A stretch of 64,000 nt of DNA, from the NCBI GenBank assembly GCA_964017045.1, contig OZ024794.1:31083315-31147314 (forward strand), read 5' to 3'. Source of the stretch: Omphiscola glabra (taxonomy: Eukaryota > Mollusca > Gastropoda > Lymnaeidae). This document shows, piece after piece, positions 1-11,341 of the stretch. A program made the translations under genes and the position numbers. The notes beneath the pieces are model-generated. The model saw only the letters and a program-made list of their open reading frames with translations, searched no databases and was not told the DNA's origin. Numbering within the stretch: position 1 is the first letter of the stretch; each line of letters opens with the position of its first letter.

Positions 1-257
1 GACGAAGTCTCCATCACTTGAAACAAAATACAGCCCAAGACAAGGCTATCGCTCAGGTCGAAAATTGCCTTGGTCATCTTCACAGCGAGGGACGAAAAAT
101 CACAGGATGGAAATCATATTATTCAGTATGGCAGACATAGCGTGTACGTCAAGATATGTGCTATGGGCGTCATATTGCTTTGTATCCATCAAAAAGCACT
201 AAGGTAAAATGGTCAAGAGACATTTTACACCTGACGCTGCAATGTCTCTGAATCTTA
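1..257. other. Unassigned left edge
   Basis: I see no coding exon, RNA gene or recognisable element in this stretch. It is ordinary mixed-composition DNA that runs into the 17-bp tandem array. Confidence 0.4.
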
Positions 258-655
258 TCATACCTTTCAATAGTTCATGTCTTTCATTAGTTCATGCCTT
301 TCATAAGTTCATGCCATTCATTAGTTCATACCTTTCATTAGTTCATGTCTTTCATTAGTTCATACCTATCATTAGTTCATACATTTCATAAGTTCATACA
401 ATTCATTAGTTCATACAATTCATTAGTTCATACAATTCATTAGTTCATACAATTCATTAGCTCATACATTTCATTAGTTTATGTCTTTCATTAGTTCATA
501 CATTTCATTAGTTCATACCTATCAATAGTTCATACATTTCATTAGTTCATACAATTCATTAGTTCATACATTTCATTAGTTCATACATTTCATTAGTTCA
601 TACCTTTCATTAGTTCATACATATCATTAGTTCATGTCTTTCATTAGTTCATGTC
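258..655. repeat. 17-bp minisatellite
   Basis: About 23 tandem copies of a 17-bp unit close to ATTAGTTCATACATTTC. Variants differ at the two or three bases after TTCAT (acatttc, acctttc, gtctttc, acaattc). Runs of identical variants, such as four acaattc units in a row near 405-465, point to local unit-by-unit duplication. There is no coding potential. Confidence 0.95.
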
Positions 656-1070
656 TCTAAAAAGATTTTGTAACGTTCATTTATCAAGTCAGGGAACACG
701 CGTAGGACTCAACGTCTGCTCACACACAGAGGCTCCTAAAGCGAGATATAAATAAAACATTTTTCCCGCCATGTTTTTGTTCTGAACCAAACAGTTTACA
801 CCCCCCCTCTTCCCTGTGTAGAGGTCCACCCCCAACACACCCCCGCCACACACAAGCTGCCATATGCTAAGGGGTAATCATTCAACTTCCTGTTACAGCC
901 TTAACCTCTTATCCCGGAAACTTTATGCTATTAAAGTGTATATATGCTGACACCACCACCCCCTTAACCACTCCATCCCCCACCCATACACATGTTTTCG
1001 TCATGTCTGAGAGTGTATATCTATTAGGGGTAAATTCGCTAAAATTACGAATAAAAAGTTTTTTAAAATG
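656..1070. other. C-rich spacer, no gene seen
   Basis: Contains several CCCCC/CCACCC tracts at about 800-860 and 945-990 and no open exon. Its last 60 bases resemble sequence beside the 36.97-kb array on the opposite strand, so its right end belongs to a dispersed repeat. Confidence 0.4.
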
Positions 1071-1230
1071 ACCTAAATCTATCTCTCACCCTAACCTGAA
1101 CCCTAAATCTATCCCTCACCCTAACCTGAACCCTAAATCTATCCCTCACCCTAACCTGAACCCTAAATCTGTCCCTCACCCTAACCTGAACCCTAAATCT
1201 GTCCCTCACCCTAACCTGAACCCTAAATTA
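1071..1230. repeat. 30-bp telomere-like minisatellite, copy A
   Basis: Five tandem 30-bp units built from CCCTCACCCTAACCTGAACC followed by CTAAATCTAT. CCCTAA-like hexamers recur but the unit is not a true (TTAGGG)n repeat. The same unit occurs in reverse orientation at 36965-37070, with similar flanking sequence on one side, so the array appears to travel as part of a dispersed element. Confidence 0.9.
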
Positions 1231-2246
1231 ATCCCTAAAGAGGGTTTTGACCCTATCGGAATCAACGTTTTCACTCTCTCCCTAACTCTAAAAATGAGGA
1301 AAATGAAAAAAAAAACAAAGAAAAATGGCCAAAATTAATTATAAAATAAAGAAATAATGAAAACCCAACTTACAGTTTCATGGAATACACTTTTACACAC
1401 TTTATTTCAGTTTCCATCGACAATAATATCAAAAAATTAATGAAACACATTCTGGTCATCATCCAAATTCATTTCATAAAATGGCGGAGCACATTAACAT
1501 ATTGATAAGCCAACCAATGAAAATTTTGAAATTATAATTAATTAACCAATAAAAATATTCCACCGTCATATTAATGAAAATGTAACTATAAAAAATAAAA
1601 TAAAGGGTAGCGACTCCCAATAAACACGCACATGAAGTCAAGGTACTCCTTGTATAAAATAGCCCTATTTGGCATTCTTTTTTTTAATAATTAAATCTTG
1701 TCAGATTTTCAACTGTTATTTAAAGATAAGATCAAAAGTCCTACATTGATCATACTTAGTTGGAAATGAGTTTTTTTTTTTTAATTACACAGCACATAAA
1801 CATTTTCAGCTTAATTATGAATATTCTGATTAAAGACACACATTTTTTTAATTTTTTTTTTAAAACTGGAATAATTTAAACGTAAGACATTAAAGTAGTC
1901 TGAAGTGCAAAAGTCAGCAATCATAATGTGGAACCATAAGATCACAACACAAGAAATTGTATCATCATGTTTGTTATCGTAATTCTGGATGGCTTGTATT
2001 TCCATTCGCAACCAAAACCCAATGACTATATATAACAGGAATGGGCAATACTTAGGTATTTGCGTGCCAATGTGAGAATTATATTTCACACTGTGTGCCA
2101 AAGTAAGTCTTATACTTCATTCAGCGAGTCAAGAGGGGGCAAAAAAATCTTGAGCCACCCCGGGTGGAACTTACTCTAGCAACGCCATTGATAAAATACC
2201 CAGTAAATTTGTCCCCCGTGACTCTGTTGATGGACCATAAAGTTGT
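1231..2246. other. AT-rich spacer with a possible hAT-like end
   Basis: AT-rich with homopolymer runs and no gene. Near 2145-2192 a CCACCCCGGGTGG tract precedes TAGCAACGCCATTG. This resembles a decayed terminus of the CAGTGGCGTA-type hAT elements found elsewhere in the window. No partner end or target duplication was found, so this is tentative. Confidence 0.35.
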
Positions 2247-2410
2247 TCCAGCGTTGACCCACCTTCCACTGATCACTTGAGCCAACTTCCATTCATCACC
2301 TGACCCACCTTCAATTCATCACCTGACCCACCTTCCATTGATCATTTGACCCACCTTCCATTGATCATTTGATCCACCTTCCATTGATCATTTGACCCAC
2401 CTTCCACTGA
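2247..2410. repeat. 23-bp minisatellite
   Basis: About seven copies of a 23-bp unit containing CCACCTTCCATTGATCATTT, degenerate at the left end and nearly uniform at the right. Confidence 0.9.
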
Positions 2411-2548
2411 TCACATTAAATTTTCATTCTCTCGCCGGAAGCCTTATAAACGTCACAGCGGATAGATATATCAGTTGAATTTGATGACTGTTTGCTTCAA
2501 CTTCAATATAAAATTGTGTTTTTTCCCTCACTTTTATCATCACAGTAT

Positions 2549-2748
2549 GTGCACCACTTTTGGGTAAATCTCTGTGCGCCACTTATGGGTAAATCTCTGT
2601 GCACCACTTATGGGTAAATCTCTGTGCACCACTTATGGGTAAATCTCTGTGAACCACTTATGGGTAAATCTCTGTGCACCACTTATGGGTAAATCTCTGT
2701 GCACCACGTATGGGTAAATCTCTGTGCACTACTTATAGGTATATACTC
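2549..2748. repeat. 25-bp minisatellite
   Basis: Eight tandem copies of a 25-bp unit containing CACCACTTATGGGTAAATCT. The first and last units are the most diverged, as expected for an array grown from its centre. Confidence 0.95.
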
Positions 2749-2759
2749 TGTGGTGTAAG

Positions 2760-3115
2760 TATTGGGTGTTCTTATTGGACGTGCATAGTATGTGTACAGA
2801 ATATGTTTATATTGCGTTTAAGTAGTGTGGATAATAGTGATCTTACAGTGCATACTTACTGTGCTTACAAAATGTGTGTACGCATTGTGTGTACATATTT
2901 GCTGTGAAATCTTGGTATAATGTATGTTTAATGTACATAGAATGTTTAAGAAGTATTGGCATATAGTATGTTTATATTGCGTGTACGCATTGGGTATACT
3001 AGTCTATGTAAAGTGTGTACACATTTTTCATTTAACGAATGCACATTGTTACTATATGTATTCATACTGTATGAACAATGTGTACACACTATACTATGTA
3101 CACATAGTTCATATA
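2760..3115. repeat. Degenerate GTGTAC-rich tract
   Basis: Irregularly spaced repeats of GTGTAC, TGTGTACACA and GTTTATATTGCG over about 350 bp. The self-complementary TGTACA core recurs. The period is not constant, so it may be an old, eroded array. No gene is visible. Confidence 0.5.
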
Positions 3116-3176
3116 ATTTTTTTCCATTTATCATATTATGTATATATATATATATATATAAATGTATGTATGTATA

Positions 3177-5681
3177 CATGGGCGCCCGCAGAAAATTTTC
3201 TAGGGGGGGGGGTCAAAATATTTTTAGTAATGTTTTAATGTAGTTTTAATTTACTGTAGCGTATTTGTATGGTGAACGAACGGACAGGACACTGTAGTAA
3301 TGACGGGCATACTGTAGCAACAATTTTTTTATTAACACAATATATGTATATAACAAAAAATATTACAACATAAATTTAAAATAAAATGTATTCTTTAAAC
3401 AAGAACTGGAGTCGGCTGTTATCGCTACCAAACATATGTACAATTTTGTCCCTAAAGTCTTTTTTGGTGCAGTTCACTTTGTCTCGTGTACACTTAACAT
3501 GCACAACCCAGACAGACGTTCATCTGACATTGTAGATCTAAGCCATGTTTTTACACGACGTAATTTGCTGAACGATCGCTCCACCGTACATGTTGTTGCT
3601 GGTAATGTTTGCAACACTAGTAAGGCATACCTGACAGCCGGATAAAACTTTGTAAAAGGTAACAAGTCGATGAAATCTTGGCTACTTTTGTATTCTCGCG
3701 TTTTCCAAAAATCAAACCAACTCAAGGCTTCACTTTCAAAATGATCAATGTGGTATACCTGATTAATAGTAGACATTGTATCCTTAAACTGTTGACAATT
3801 CAGTTTGCACACTTTCGAAGGATGTAGCAACGCTAAGTTAAATTGTGCACTGTTGGCTTCACAACTCCATTGAGCTAATTAGAGAATCTAAGTATGGAAT
3901 GTAAACTGTTTGTCTGAAGTACTCTTCAACACTTATGGTTCCCGGATGACTTCGATGCTTTTGTCTTCCACGCTGTCTTGGGATAATCAGTTCAATATCC
4001 ACCTTCCGTGCGAGTTGTACCATTTTCTCAAAATTATCCCTGAAATATTTATCGGAATCACCTCGGTGAAGTTTTACTACACTGAGCAGGTTTTGAACTT
4101 GCAGTTGGACTTCTGGAAGATCAACTTGAACAGCTTGAAGAACCTGGGTAACTGGTTCCAGTATGGCAGAGTATTGCGAAATAATATTGAGAAAAAATAG
4201 AAACGTGCTGGACTTTGATGGACAATTTAACTGATGTGCAGCCTGTCGTGTATTTCCACTTGCATGCAATGAAAATTCTTCCAGTTGATAATAGATATCT
4301 TAAAATTTACTAGAAAAAATCCAAATACTTTTATACTTGCTTGTCCATCTTGTCTCACACAGAAGAGGAATATTTGGGACAGAGGACCTCCTTTTTGGGC
4401 TTTCACGAAAAAATGTAATAATTGCTTTGATAGTACCAATAGTATTTCATATCACTGCAACATTATTAAGATCATTTACAACGAGATTCAGTCTATGCGA
4501 GGCACAGTGAACAAAGGCAGCCTTGGGGTAAATAAGTCGAATTTTTGCCTGAACACCATTTTCTTTTCCGCCATTGTCGAGCACCCATCATCACCTTGAC
4601 CCAGCAGATTATTAAGGAGAAGACCAAATGTTTTGCAATGTTGAATAATACAATCAGATATCGTGGCGGCGTCCATATCTTTCAGCGGAGAAAATCCAAG
4701 GAATTCCTCACGAATCACAGCCTTCTCACTAGACGTATCAACAAACCGGACTCCCAGTGATAACTGTTCTGTTCCTGAGATATCTGCTGTTTCTTCGGCT
4801 ATGATCGAGAATCCAACAGCATTGTTGGCAGCTTTTACAATGTCTTCTCGCAGAGCTTGTTCAGACAAGTTGATCAAATCATTCTGCGTACGGTGTGATG
4901 TGTAACGTGCATTTTCAGCAGCTGTATCAAAATGTTTTTTTTTAAAAAATACTGTCTCCTCCCTCAATTAGATACGCATAAAGTTGTTCGACATTTCCTT
5001 TGGTGCTATCTTTCCCACGAATTGCCAAATCATTTGTTCCGCAAAATAAGATCGTTGAAATAATAGGATACAGTTTCTTTCTGTTTTCTTCAATAGTTCG
5101 TTTTACTGAATGATCTATCTGACGAATAATATCCTTATTTGGATCTCTAATGGTTGACTTAAAGTAAATAAGCACACTTAGATCTAACAACAGTAGTCAG
5201 GGTATTTAATTTATTACAACTCATTTAACATGTAGCTCATACAACTAAATTTAAAACGAAATTAAAATAGATAATTTAGATTTTTCTAATACTTTCTTTA
5301 CTGCTAACACAAAGTGATTTAAAATAAAAGTAACATTGTTTGACTATTTCCAATGTAAACATCAACATTTTGACAAGTTTACATTGTACCTGGATAACGG
5401 TAGACTATTCTTAAACAATGAACCAACGTCCTTTAACATATTCGCCTTAAAAAATATACACAATAAAAATACTTATGTTCAAAACAACTTTTGGCTCACA
5501 ACATACAGTGATACATAAACTAATTAATATAGAAAATATAAAAATAATTACCCAATAAAATGAGATCAGCACCAGCTTAGTTACTTTCTCTCTATTTTCT
5601 CTTTACTTTAATAAAATTTTTGTCTATTTTTGTCTAAAAAATTTTTTAATAAATCAATCCGGGGGGGGGGGGGCGCCCATG
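3177..5681 (-). mobile_element. hAT DNA transposon, ZMYM1-like, complete ends
   Basis: A 2505-bp element whose ends start with an identical 11-bp inverted repeat CATGGGCGCCC. It is flanked by a perfect 8-bp direct repeat TATGTATA at 3169-3176 and 5682-5689, the target-site duplication length of the hAT superfamily. Both ends carry a long G or C homopolymer just inside the inverted repeat. The interior holds a broken transposase on the minus strand. About 490 bp between the 5'-most coding trace and the right end are AT-rich with no recognisable zinc finger. The intact ends and target duplication suggest a fairly recent insertion, or mobilisation in trans by a full-length relative. Confidence 0.9.
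3474..5190 (-). pseudogene. Broken hAT (ZMYM1/DUF4371-type) transposase
   Basis: Transposase remnants read on the minus strand in several frames. From 5' to 3' there is a DUF4371-like block (about 4488-4967, with GFSIIAEETADISGTEQLSL). Next comes a segment at about 4308-4437 with FFRESPKR and LCETRW, typical of ZMYM1/P52rIPK-like hAT proteins. A helical middle part follows (3859-4269). Last is the C-terminal hAT dimerisation region (3474-3830, with CTVERSFSKLRR and STMSDERLSGL). At least three frame changes or stops separate these blocks, and the N-terminal BED/TTF-type zinc finger is not visible. The protein is therefore inactive as it stands. The family call rests on motif recognition. Confidence 0.85.
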
Positions 5682-5689
5682 TATGTATA

Positions 5690-6640
5690 GTTGTCACAAG
5701 AAACGGAATCAAAGTTTCGGCGCCGAAAGTTGCCATACAATCATTTGCTGTGCAGTTTCCGCTTAGGTGGAAGCAGAAAAGTTAACTTTCGGTTGATTTT
5801 CGGCTTCGGCCGAAGTCGATTTAGGCTTTCGGTCGTCTACCAGAAGTCAGACTGTCACTCTGTCAGTCGGCCGGCAAAACCGATATTCCCAACCTCGCTC
5901 TGGTGGTATGATATTTGACTAATCCTCTGAGAACACCTCTCACAGTTGCATGATGATCTGATCTATTCGTCCAACATTTCCAAACATAAAGTTACAATTA
6001 GGCTTAGGCCAAGATTAATAGCTTTGTAAAAAAACAAATTAAAATTTAAATTAGAAAAAACCATTAAGAATGGTAGACATTTTTATATATTATTTTTTTA
6101 CAATTTTTTTGTTTAATGGGAAGCTTATAGGTGTATCCAATTCATTCATTTGTGACATTCCTTTTGATTTATCATCACCATTCTCATAAAATTTAGTCAT
6201 AGGCAAAGATGATTAGTAAATAATAAATCTAAGGGAATTGTGCTTCTCTTCACCGTCCACCTGCATCGCGAGTGAGCGCAGGTGTTTAGTACAGCAGGAC
6301 ATCTATGTGCCGACCGACATTCGGTCTGTCTCTACAACATATATTGACCAGCAATTACCGACACTGAGGGTCATTGGCCGATACTGTCAAGACATATTGG
6401 TCAGATATGTGGTCTCCTGGTTTATTGGTTTATGTTTCCTGACAACTTGGAAAACTACCCAATTATGTTTCAAATATCTGATCAATTTTTTTTCAAAAAT
6501 CTAGTTTATTGATAGAAATAGAAACGTATTTTGCAAATGAGCAGGCCTTTAAAATGTATTCATTGTGCACACATATATTACAGAAATCTTTTATATTCAT
6601 TTTTAATAGTGACAGATATGTTTTAACTAAAAGAAAATAA
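5690..6640. other. No gene seen
   Basis: 5700-5900 has repeated TTTCGGC/GCCGAAA motifs in both orientations that look like the edge of an old mobile element, but I could not define its ends. The remainder is AT-rich and featureless. Confidence 0.35.
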
Positions 6641-7658
6641 AACTAATGGCTGTGAAGGATGCCATGTTTAAACCAATGGCTGTGAAGGATGCCGTGTCCA
6701 AACCAATGGCTGTGAAGGATGCCGTGTCCCAACCAATGCTGTTAAGGATGGCATTTCAATCCAATAACTGTTAAGGATGACATTTCAAACCAATTGCTGT
6801 TAAGGATGACATTTCATAACAATAGCTGTTAAGGATGACATTTCAAACCAATAGCTGTTAAGGATGACATTTCAATCCAATAGCTGTTAAGGATGACATT
6901 TCAAACCAATAGCTGTTAAGGATGACATTTCAAACCAATAGCTGTTAAGGATGACATTTCAAACCAATAGCTGTTAAGGATGACATTTTAAATCAACAGC
7001 TGTTAAGGATGACATTTCAAACCAACAGCTGCTAAGTTAAGGATGACATTTCAAACCAACAGCTGTTAAGTTAAGGATGACATTTCAAATCAACAGCTGT
7101 TAAGGATGACATTTCAAATCAACAGCTGCTAAGTTAAGGATGACATTTCAAACCAACAGCTGTTAAGTTAAGGATGACATTTCAAACCAATAGCTGTTAA
7201 GGATGACATTTCAAGCCAATAGCTGTTAAGGATGACATTTCAAACCAATAGCTGTTAAGGATGACATTTCAAATCAACAGCTGCTATGTTAAGGATGACA
7301 TTTCAAACCAACAGCTGTTAAGTTAAGGATGACATTTCAAACCAACAGCTGTTAAGTTAAGGATGACATTTCAAACCAACAGCTGCTAAGTTAAGGATGA
7401 CATTTCAAATCAACAGCTGCTAAGTTAAGGATGACATTTCAAATCAACAGCTGCTTAGTTAAGGATGACATTTCAAACCAATAGCTGTTAAGGATGACAT
7501 TTCAAGCCAATAGCTGTTAAGGATGACATTTCAAATCAACAGCTGTTAAGGATGACATTTCAAACCAACAGCTGCTAAGTTAAGGATGACATTTCAAATC
7601 AACAGCTGTTAAGTTAAGGATGACATTTCAAACCAATAGCACTTAAGGATGCCATGTT
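6641..7658. repeat. 28/33-bp minisatellite, about 1 kb
   Basis: About 34 units based on AGCTGTTAAGGATGACATTT plus a short CAAACCAA link, giving 28 bp. A longer variant contains an extra AAGTT before AAGGATG (CAGCTGCTAAGTTAAGGATG). Short and long variants are interspersed in blocks, and several blocks of three to five units recur, indicating multi-unit duplications. The left-most units carry the variant GGCTGTGAAGGATGCC. Confidence 0.95.
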
Positions 7659-8148
7659 CGCTGCACTTTACTTTCCCTCTTTAGATTTCCCTCTGATCGA
7701 CTCTTAGCCTTCGTTTGTTAAACCAATGTTTGTTTTGGCCAAATTATTCATTAATACGATTTATTTAAGAATGTACGCCACTATTTTTTTTTTATGTAAA
7801 AAAAAAATATTTAATTATTTTTTTTTAAAAAACTTTTGGAAGGTAAATTTTCTGAAGAGTTCGAGCTATTAAAAATACTCATTCATACTACAACTATATT
7901 TATAATAAAATAATGAGCACAATTTGTAGAATATTATCAATCATCTCATTCTCATGATATTCGCACTTGTTTCGCGTACTGGTCGCAAAGTTTTCAAAAA
8001 CAGTTTAAATACTTTAGCCTATAAATCTTTTACCGCCCCAATTGAGAACTATTGACTGACCACGCAGGTAGCATTTTAGTCTGCTTAAAAAAAAAAAGGG
8101 GGTCAAACTAAACTAACAAATTAGCCTTTTAAACATGAAGCACAGCCA
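7659..8148. other. AT-rich spacer upstream of tRNA
   Basis: Long A and T runs around 7785-7835. No gene or element could be recognised. Confidence 0.4.
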
Positions 8149-8220
8149 TCCCATGTGGTCTAGTGGTTAGGATTCCTGGCTTTCACCCAGGCGGCCCGGG
8201 TTCGATTCCCGGCATGGGAC
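8149..8220 (+). tRNA. tRNA-Glu (anticodon TTC)
   Basis: A 72-nt cloverleaf. The acceptor stem TCCCATG (8149-8155) pairs with CATGGGA (8213-8219). The A box is TGGTCTAGTGGTTAGG. The anticodon stem CCTGG/CCAGG (8175-8179 and 8187-8191) carries the loop CTTTCAC with TTC at 8182-8184. The B box is GGTTCGATTCC and the T stem is CCGGG/CCCGG. There is no intron. A run of eight T residues directly after the gene is a standard pol III terminator. Pairing and conserved positions are intact, so it is probably functional. It stands alone, and no other tRNA was found in the window. Confidence 0.97.
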
Positions 8221-8221
8221 A

Positions 8222-8229
8222 TTTTTTTT
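8222..8229 (+). terminator. Pol III T-run terminator of tRNA-Glu
   Basis: Eight consecutive T residues begin two bases past the acceptor stem, as expected for RNA polymerase III termination. Confidence 0.85.
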
Positions 8230-8549
8230 CACCCCTTTCCGTTTTAAGGATACAATTGTCTAGCATCTATTTACACGCCGGCCTAGAATTAGTTTCAATA
8301 GAAAAGTAGGCAATTTATTTTCCTTAAGTTCCATTATGTTGGATAGAAAATGACACGTGTACTATTCACTAGAAGTTAACAGGCAAATCCACATCCTCCT
8401 GCAATCATTACAATCATCCATGTAACCCAGAGGCCTCGCTCTTCGGGGAATTGACATTAATTTTGATATTTAAAACTTAAGATGTTCTTTTGCCAACACA
8501 TTTCTTGTCACTTAAAAATAATAAACTTATCTTAATAAGGCTGTCTTAG

Positions 8550-8701
8550 AAGTTGGGAGGAACGGTCCGCTCCGGGCTGCACTTTCCACCCCATAAATTG
8601 AGGGGCATCATTTTTGGCCAAATGCAGATTTTTTGGGGGATTCGGGAGGGGTCAAACATTTTGGCCCGCCCCGCGTGGCATTAGCCCTTGTAATCCCACT
8701 G
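8550..8701. mobile_element. Possible decayed hAT-like MITE
   Basis: Contains CCGCTCCGGGCTGCAC and, further right, CCCGCCCCGCGTGGCA ending in CCCACTG. This composition and the C-A-C-T-G end resemble the CAGTGG-type hAT MITEs elsewhere in the window. No convincing left inverted repeat or target duplication was identified. Confidence 0.3.
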
Positions 8702-8877
8702 AATTTGAGTTCCTTTAGTTATATCAATGACCTTTTTTCTTATGGTTATTTTTTTAAGTCCTCAAGTATATCTATGTAAAGTTTAAGCTCAGTTATAGTT
8801 ATACCAACCAGAGGTACAAGAACAGTGAGACATGTGAATAGCGCAATGCCTGCCAAATCCGCTTACTGACACACACA

Positions 8878-10053
8878 TCAGACTGAGAGGTTTGTGAATT
8901 AGGCGTCATGTGTGTGTGTGTGTAGACTGAGAGGTTTGTGAATGAGGCGTCATGTGTGTGTAGACTGAGAGGTTTGTGAAAGAGGCGCCATGTGTGTGTG
9001 TGTATAGACTGATAGGTTTGTGATGAGGCGTCATGTGTGTGTGTAGACTGAGAGGTTTGTGAATGAGGCGTCATGTGTGTGTAGACTGAGAGGTTTGTGA
9101 ATTGGCTTCATGTGTGTGTATAGACTGAGAGGTTTGTGATGAGGCGTCATGTGTGTGTGTAGACTGAGAGGTTTGTGATGAGGCGTCATGTGTGTGTGTA
9201 GACTGAGAGGTTTGTGATGAGGCGTCATGTGTGTGTTTAAACTGAGAGGTTTGTGATGAGGCGTCATGTGTGTGTGTAGACTGAGAGGCTTGTGAATGAG
9301 GCGTCATGTGTGTGTATAGACTGAGAGGTTTGTGATGAGGCGTCATGTGTGTGTGTAGACTGAGAGGTTTGTGATGAGGCGTCATGTGTGTGTGTAGACT
9401 GAGAGGTTTGTGAATGAGGCGTCATGTGTGTGTAGACTGAGAGGTTTGTGAATGAGGCGTCATGTGTGTGTATAGACTGAGAGGCTTGTGAATGAGGCGT
9501 CATGTGTGTGTAGACTGAGAGGTTTGTGAATTGGCTTCATGTGTGTGTGTAGACTGAGAGGTTTGTGAATGAGGCGTCATGTGTGTGTAGACTGAGAGGT
9601 TTGTGAATGAGGCGTCATGTGGTTGTATAGACTGAGAGGTTTGTGATGAGGCGTCATGTTAGTGTTTAGACTGAGAGGTTTGTGATGAGGCGTCATGTGT
9701 GTGTTTAGACTGAGAGGTTTGTGATGAGGCGTCATGTGTGTGTAGACTGAGAGGTTTGTGAATGAGGCGTCATGTGTGTGTATAGACTGAGAGGTTTGTG
9801 ATGAGGCGTCATGTGTGTGTTTAGACTGAGAGGTTTGTGATGAGGCGTCATGTGTGTGTATAGACTGAGAGGTTTGTGAATGAGGCGTCATGTGTGTGTA
9901 TAGACTGAGAGGTTTGTGAATGAGGCGTCATGTGTGTGTATAGACTGAGAGGTTTGTGATGAGGCGTCATGTGTGTGTTTAAACTGAGAGGTTTGTGATG
10001 AGGCGTCATGTGTGTGTGTAGACTGAGAGGCTTGTGAATGAGGCGTCATGTGT
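8878..10053. repeat. 36-40-bp minisatellite, about 1.2 kb
   Basis: About 30 copies of a unit made of GACTGAGAGGTTTGTGA(AT)GA, then GGCGTCATG, then a short variable (TG)n run. The unit length varies because the embedded TG dinucleotide run and the GTGAATGAG/GTGATGAG difference vary. The resulting open frames (MTPHHKPLSLHTH-type) are by-products of the repeat, not genes. Confidence 0.95.
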
Positions 10054-10416
10054 ATCATTTATTGTAAATGTAGCCATCGCACAGTGAGGGAGAGTGAAAG
10101 GGGATCGATGTGTTGATAACGCACATAGTCATAGTACATTAATTATGTCAATAAAATATGGGGTGGGGGTGGAAATGTTTGACAATTGTTGACACGGGGG
10201 ATAGATGGGGTTAGATTAGTTGACGTCAACAAGCATGTTTTCTCTATTAAAATTTTAATCTTAAAATGTGACTTGCTTTTTATATTATTTAAAAAAATGT
10301 AATGAGTGTAAATTAAAATAGTTATATAATTTTTTGGCTTTTAACAATATAATATGTATTTAATGTGTGTCTGTGCAGTGCTGATGGCTGGTCAGAATGT
10401 TAGCACACTTTGTTAG

Positions 10417-10593
10417 TGCAAGAGAAGTCAAAATTTGACCTCTCTTCGCCTGTACATTCCGTTTGTCGCAAATGATTCGGACGGTATATTTGCGATCGTG
10501 TTGCAGGAATGGAACAAGGGCAAATTTCAAGTGTTATGTGCAGTCAAGATAAATGATATTGATAAAGTAGGGATACGATATTTTGATCATTAG
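10417..10593 (+). CDS. Unidentified open coding-like stretch 1
   Basis: Fifty-seven sense codons between two stops, with balanced residue composition that looks protein-coding (YIPFVANDSDGIFAIVLQEW, then AVKINDIDKVGIRYFDH). It has no start codon in a good context, so it would be an internal or terminal exon, or a transposase fragment. It shares its frame with the second stretch at 10648-10965, separated by three stops in 55 bp. It lies inside the candidate TTAA-flanked element, so a degraded transposase is the simplest idea. I do not recognise the family. Confidence 0.35.
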   Translation, partial: CKRSQNLTSLRLYIPFVANDSDGIFAIVLQEWNKGKFQVLCAVKINDIDKVGIRYFDH

Positions 10594-10647
10594 GAGAAAG
10601 TAAACAATAATAACATCGCTGCTTGAACGGATTTTCAAAATCTGTAA

Positions 10648-10965
10648 CATCTATTTTGCATCACAAGTCATGTTGAAAAAGCATGTTTAACAGCACCGAC
10701 AACGAATAAGAAATTACCACCTGCTACCCAACAACAAAAAAGGATTCGAATGATGCAAGTAGCTGCCTGGAGACAGAGAGAGCTTATGGCAATTATTGCT
10801 CACACTGACAATGCGTCTATTGTAAGTACTGAATGGTTAGCTGAGGATGATGTTGACTTGTCTGGTGTAACAGTTCAGCAAGATGAAAACAATAAATCAG
10901 CTACTATGCCCATCGTAACGATAGAGCAACACCTGGCTACTCCCTGGGAAGATGCCAGCAGCTAG
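10648..10965 (+). CDS. Unidentified open coding-like stretch 2
   Basis: One hundred and five sense codons, with the first ATG at 10750, ending in a stop at 10963-10965. The visible text includes a polar N-terminal part (PPATQQQKRIR) and an acidic middle (EWLAEDDVDLSG). No known domain is recognised. It is in the same frame as the stretch at 10417-10593 and could be a terminal exon with an acceptor AG at 10666-10667, or the C-terminal part of a decayed transposase. About 200 bp of AT-rich, 3'-UTR-like sequence follow. Confidence 0.35.
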   Translation, partial: HLFCITSHVEKACLTAPTTNKKLPPATQQQKRIRMMQVAAWRQRELMAIIAHTDNASIVSTEWLAEDDVDLSGVTVQQDENNKSATMPIVTIEQHLATPWEDASS

Positions 10966-11341
10966 AAACTATGCTACAATGGTCAGCTATGCTGAAAATA
11001 ATCATATTTATACTTCCACAAACAATGATATCTTTCTTTACCAACCTTTTAACTGATTCTGCGTTACAAAATTTAAGTGTAAAAACTTTTTAACTTGTTG
11101 ATTAACAAGCTAAAGATGCTGTAAAATGTTTTCCCTACAATTTTGTGTTATTGAAATAGATTAGCACAAAGGAATATGTATTTATATATTTATTTATATT
11201 ATAATTCATTTTTTCGGGGGATGGGTTATAAAAATGTTGACATAGCTACTTGGGGGTGGGGGGGTGGGTCAATGACAGTTGTTTTACAAAAGAGGGGGCG
11301 AGGGTCAAAAATTGCTTTAAACGTGTTGACGTAATTAATGG

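Larger units (their letters stand above)
10139..11338. mobile_element. Candidate TTAA-flanked DNA transposon
   Basis: A 1.2-kb segment bounded by inverted sequences. The left side reads TTAATTATGTCAA from 10139. The reverse complement of the right side reads TTAATTACGTCAA, ending at 11338. If TTAA is the target duplication, this fits piggyBac- or Kolobok-like insertion. Subterminal G-rich tracts with GTTGACA/TTGACC motifs (10155-10215 and 11215-11310) repeat in inverted orientation, as transposase-binding repeats often do. The interior holds two unassigned open stretches in one frame. The superfamily is not established. The TIR core TTACGTCA also occurs in the elements at 13.6 and 17.9 kb. 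Confidence 0.5.

Noticed and set aside
1071..1230. Interstitial telomere
   Set aside because: The unit is a 30-bp compound repeat, not (CCCTAA)n, and it has a dispersed relative with shared flank.
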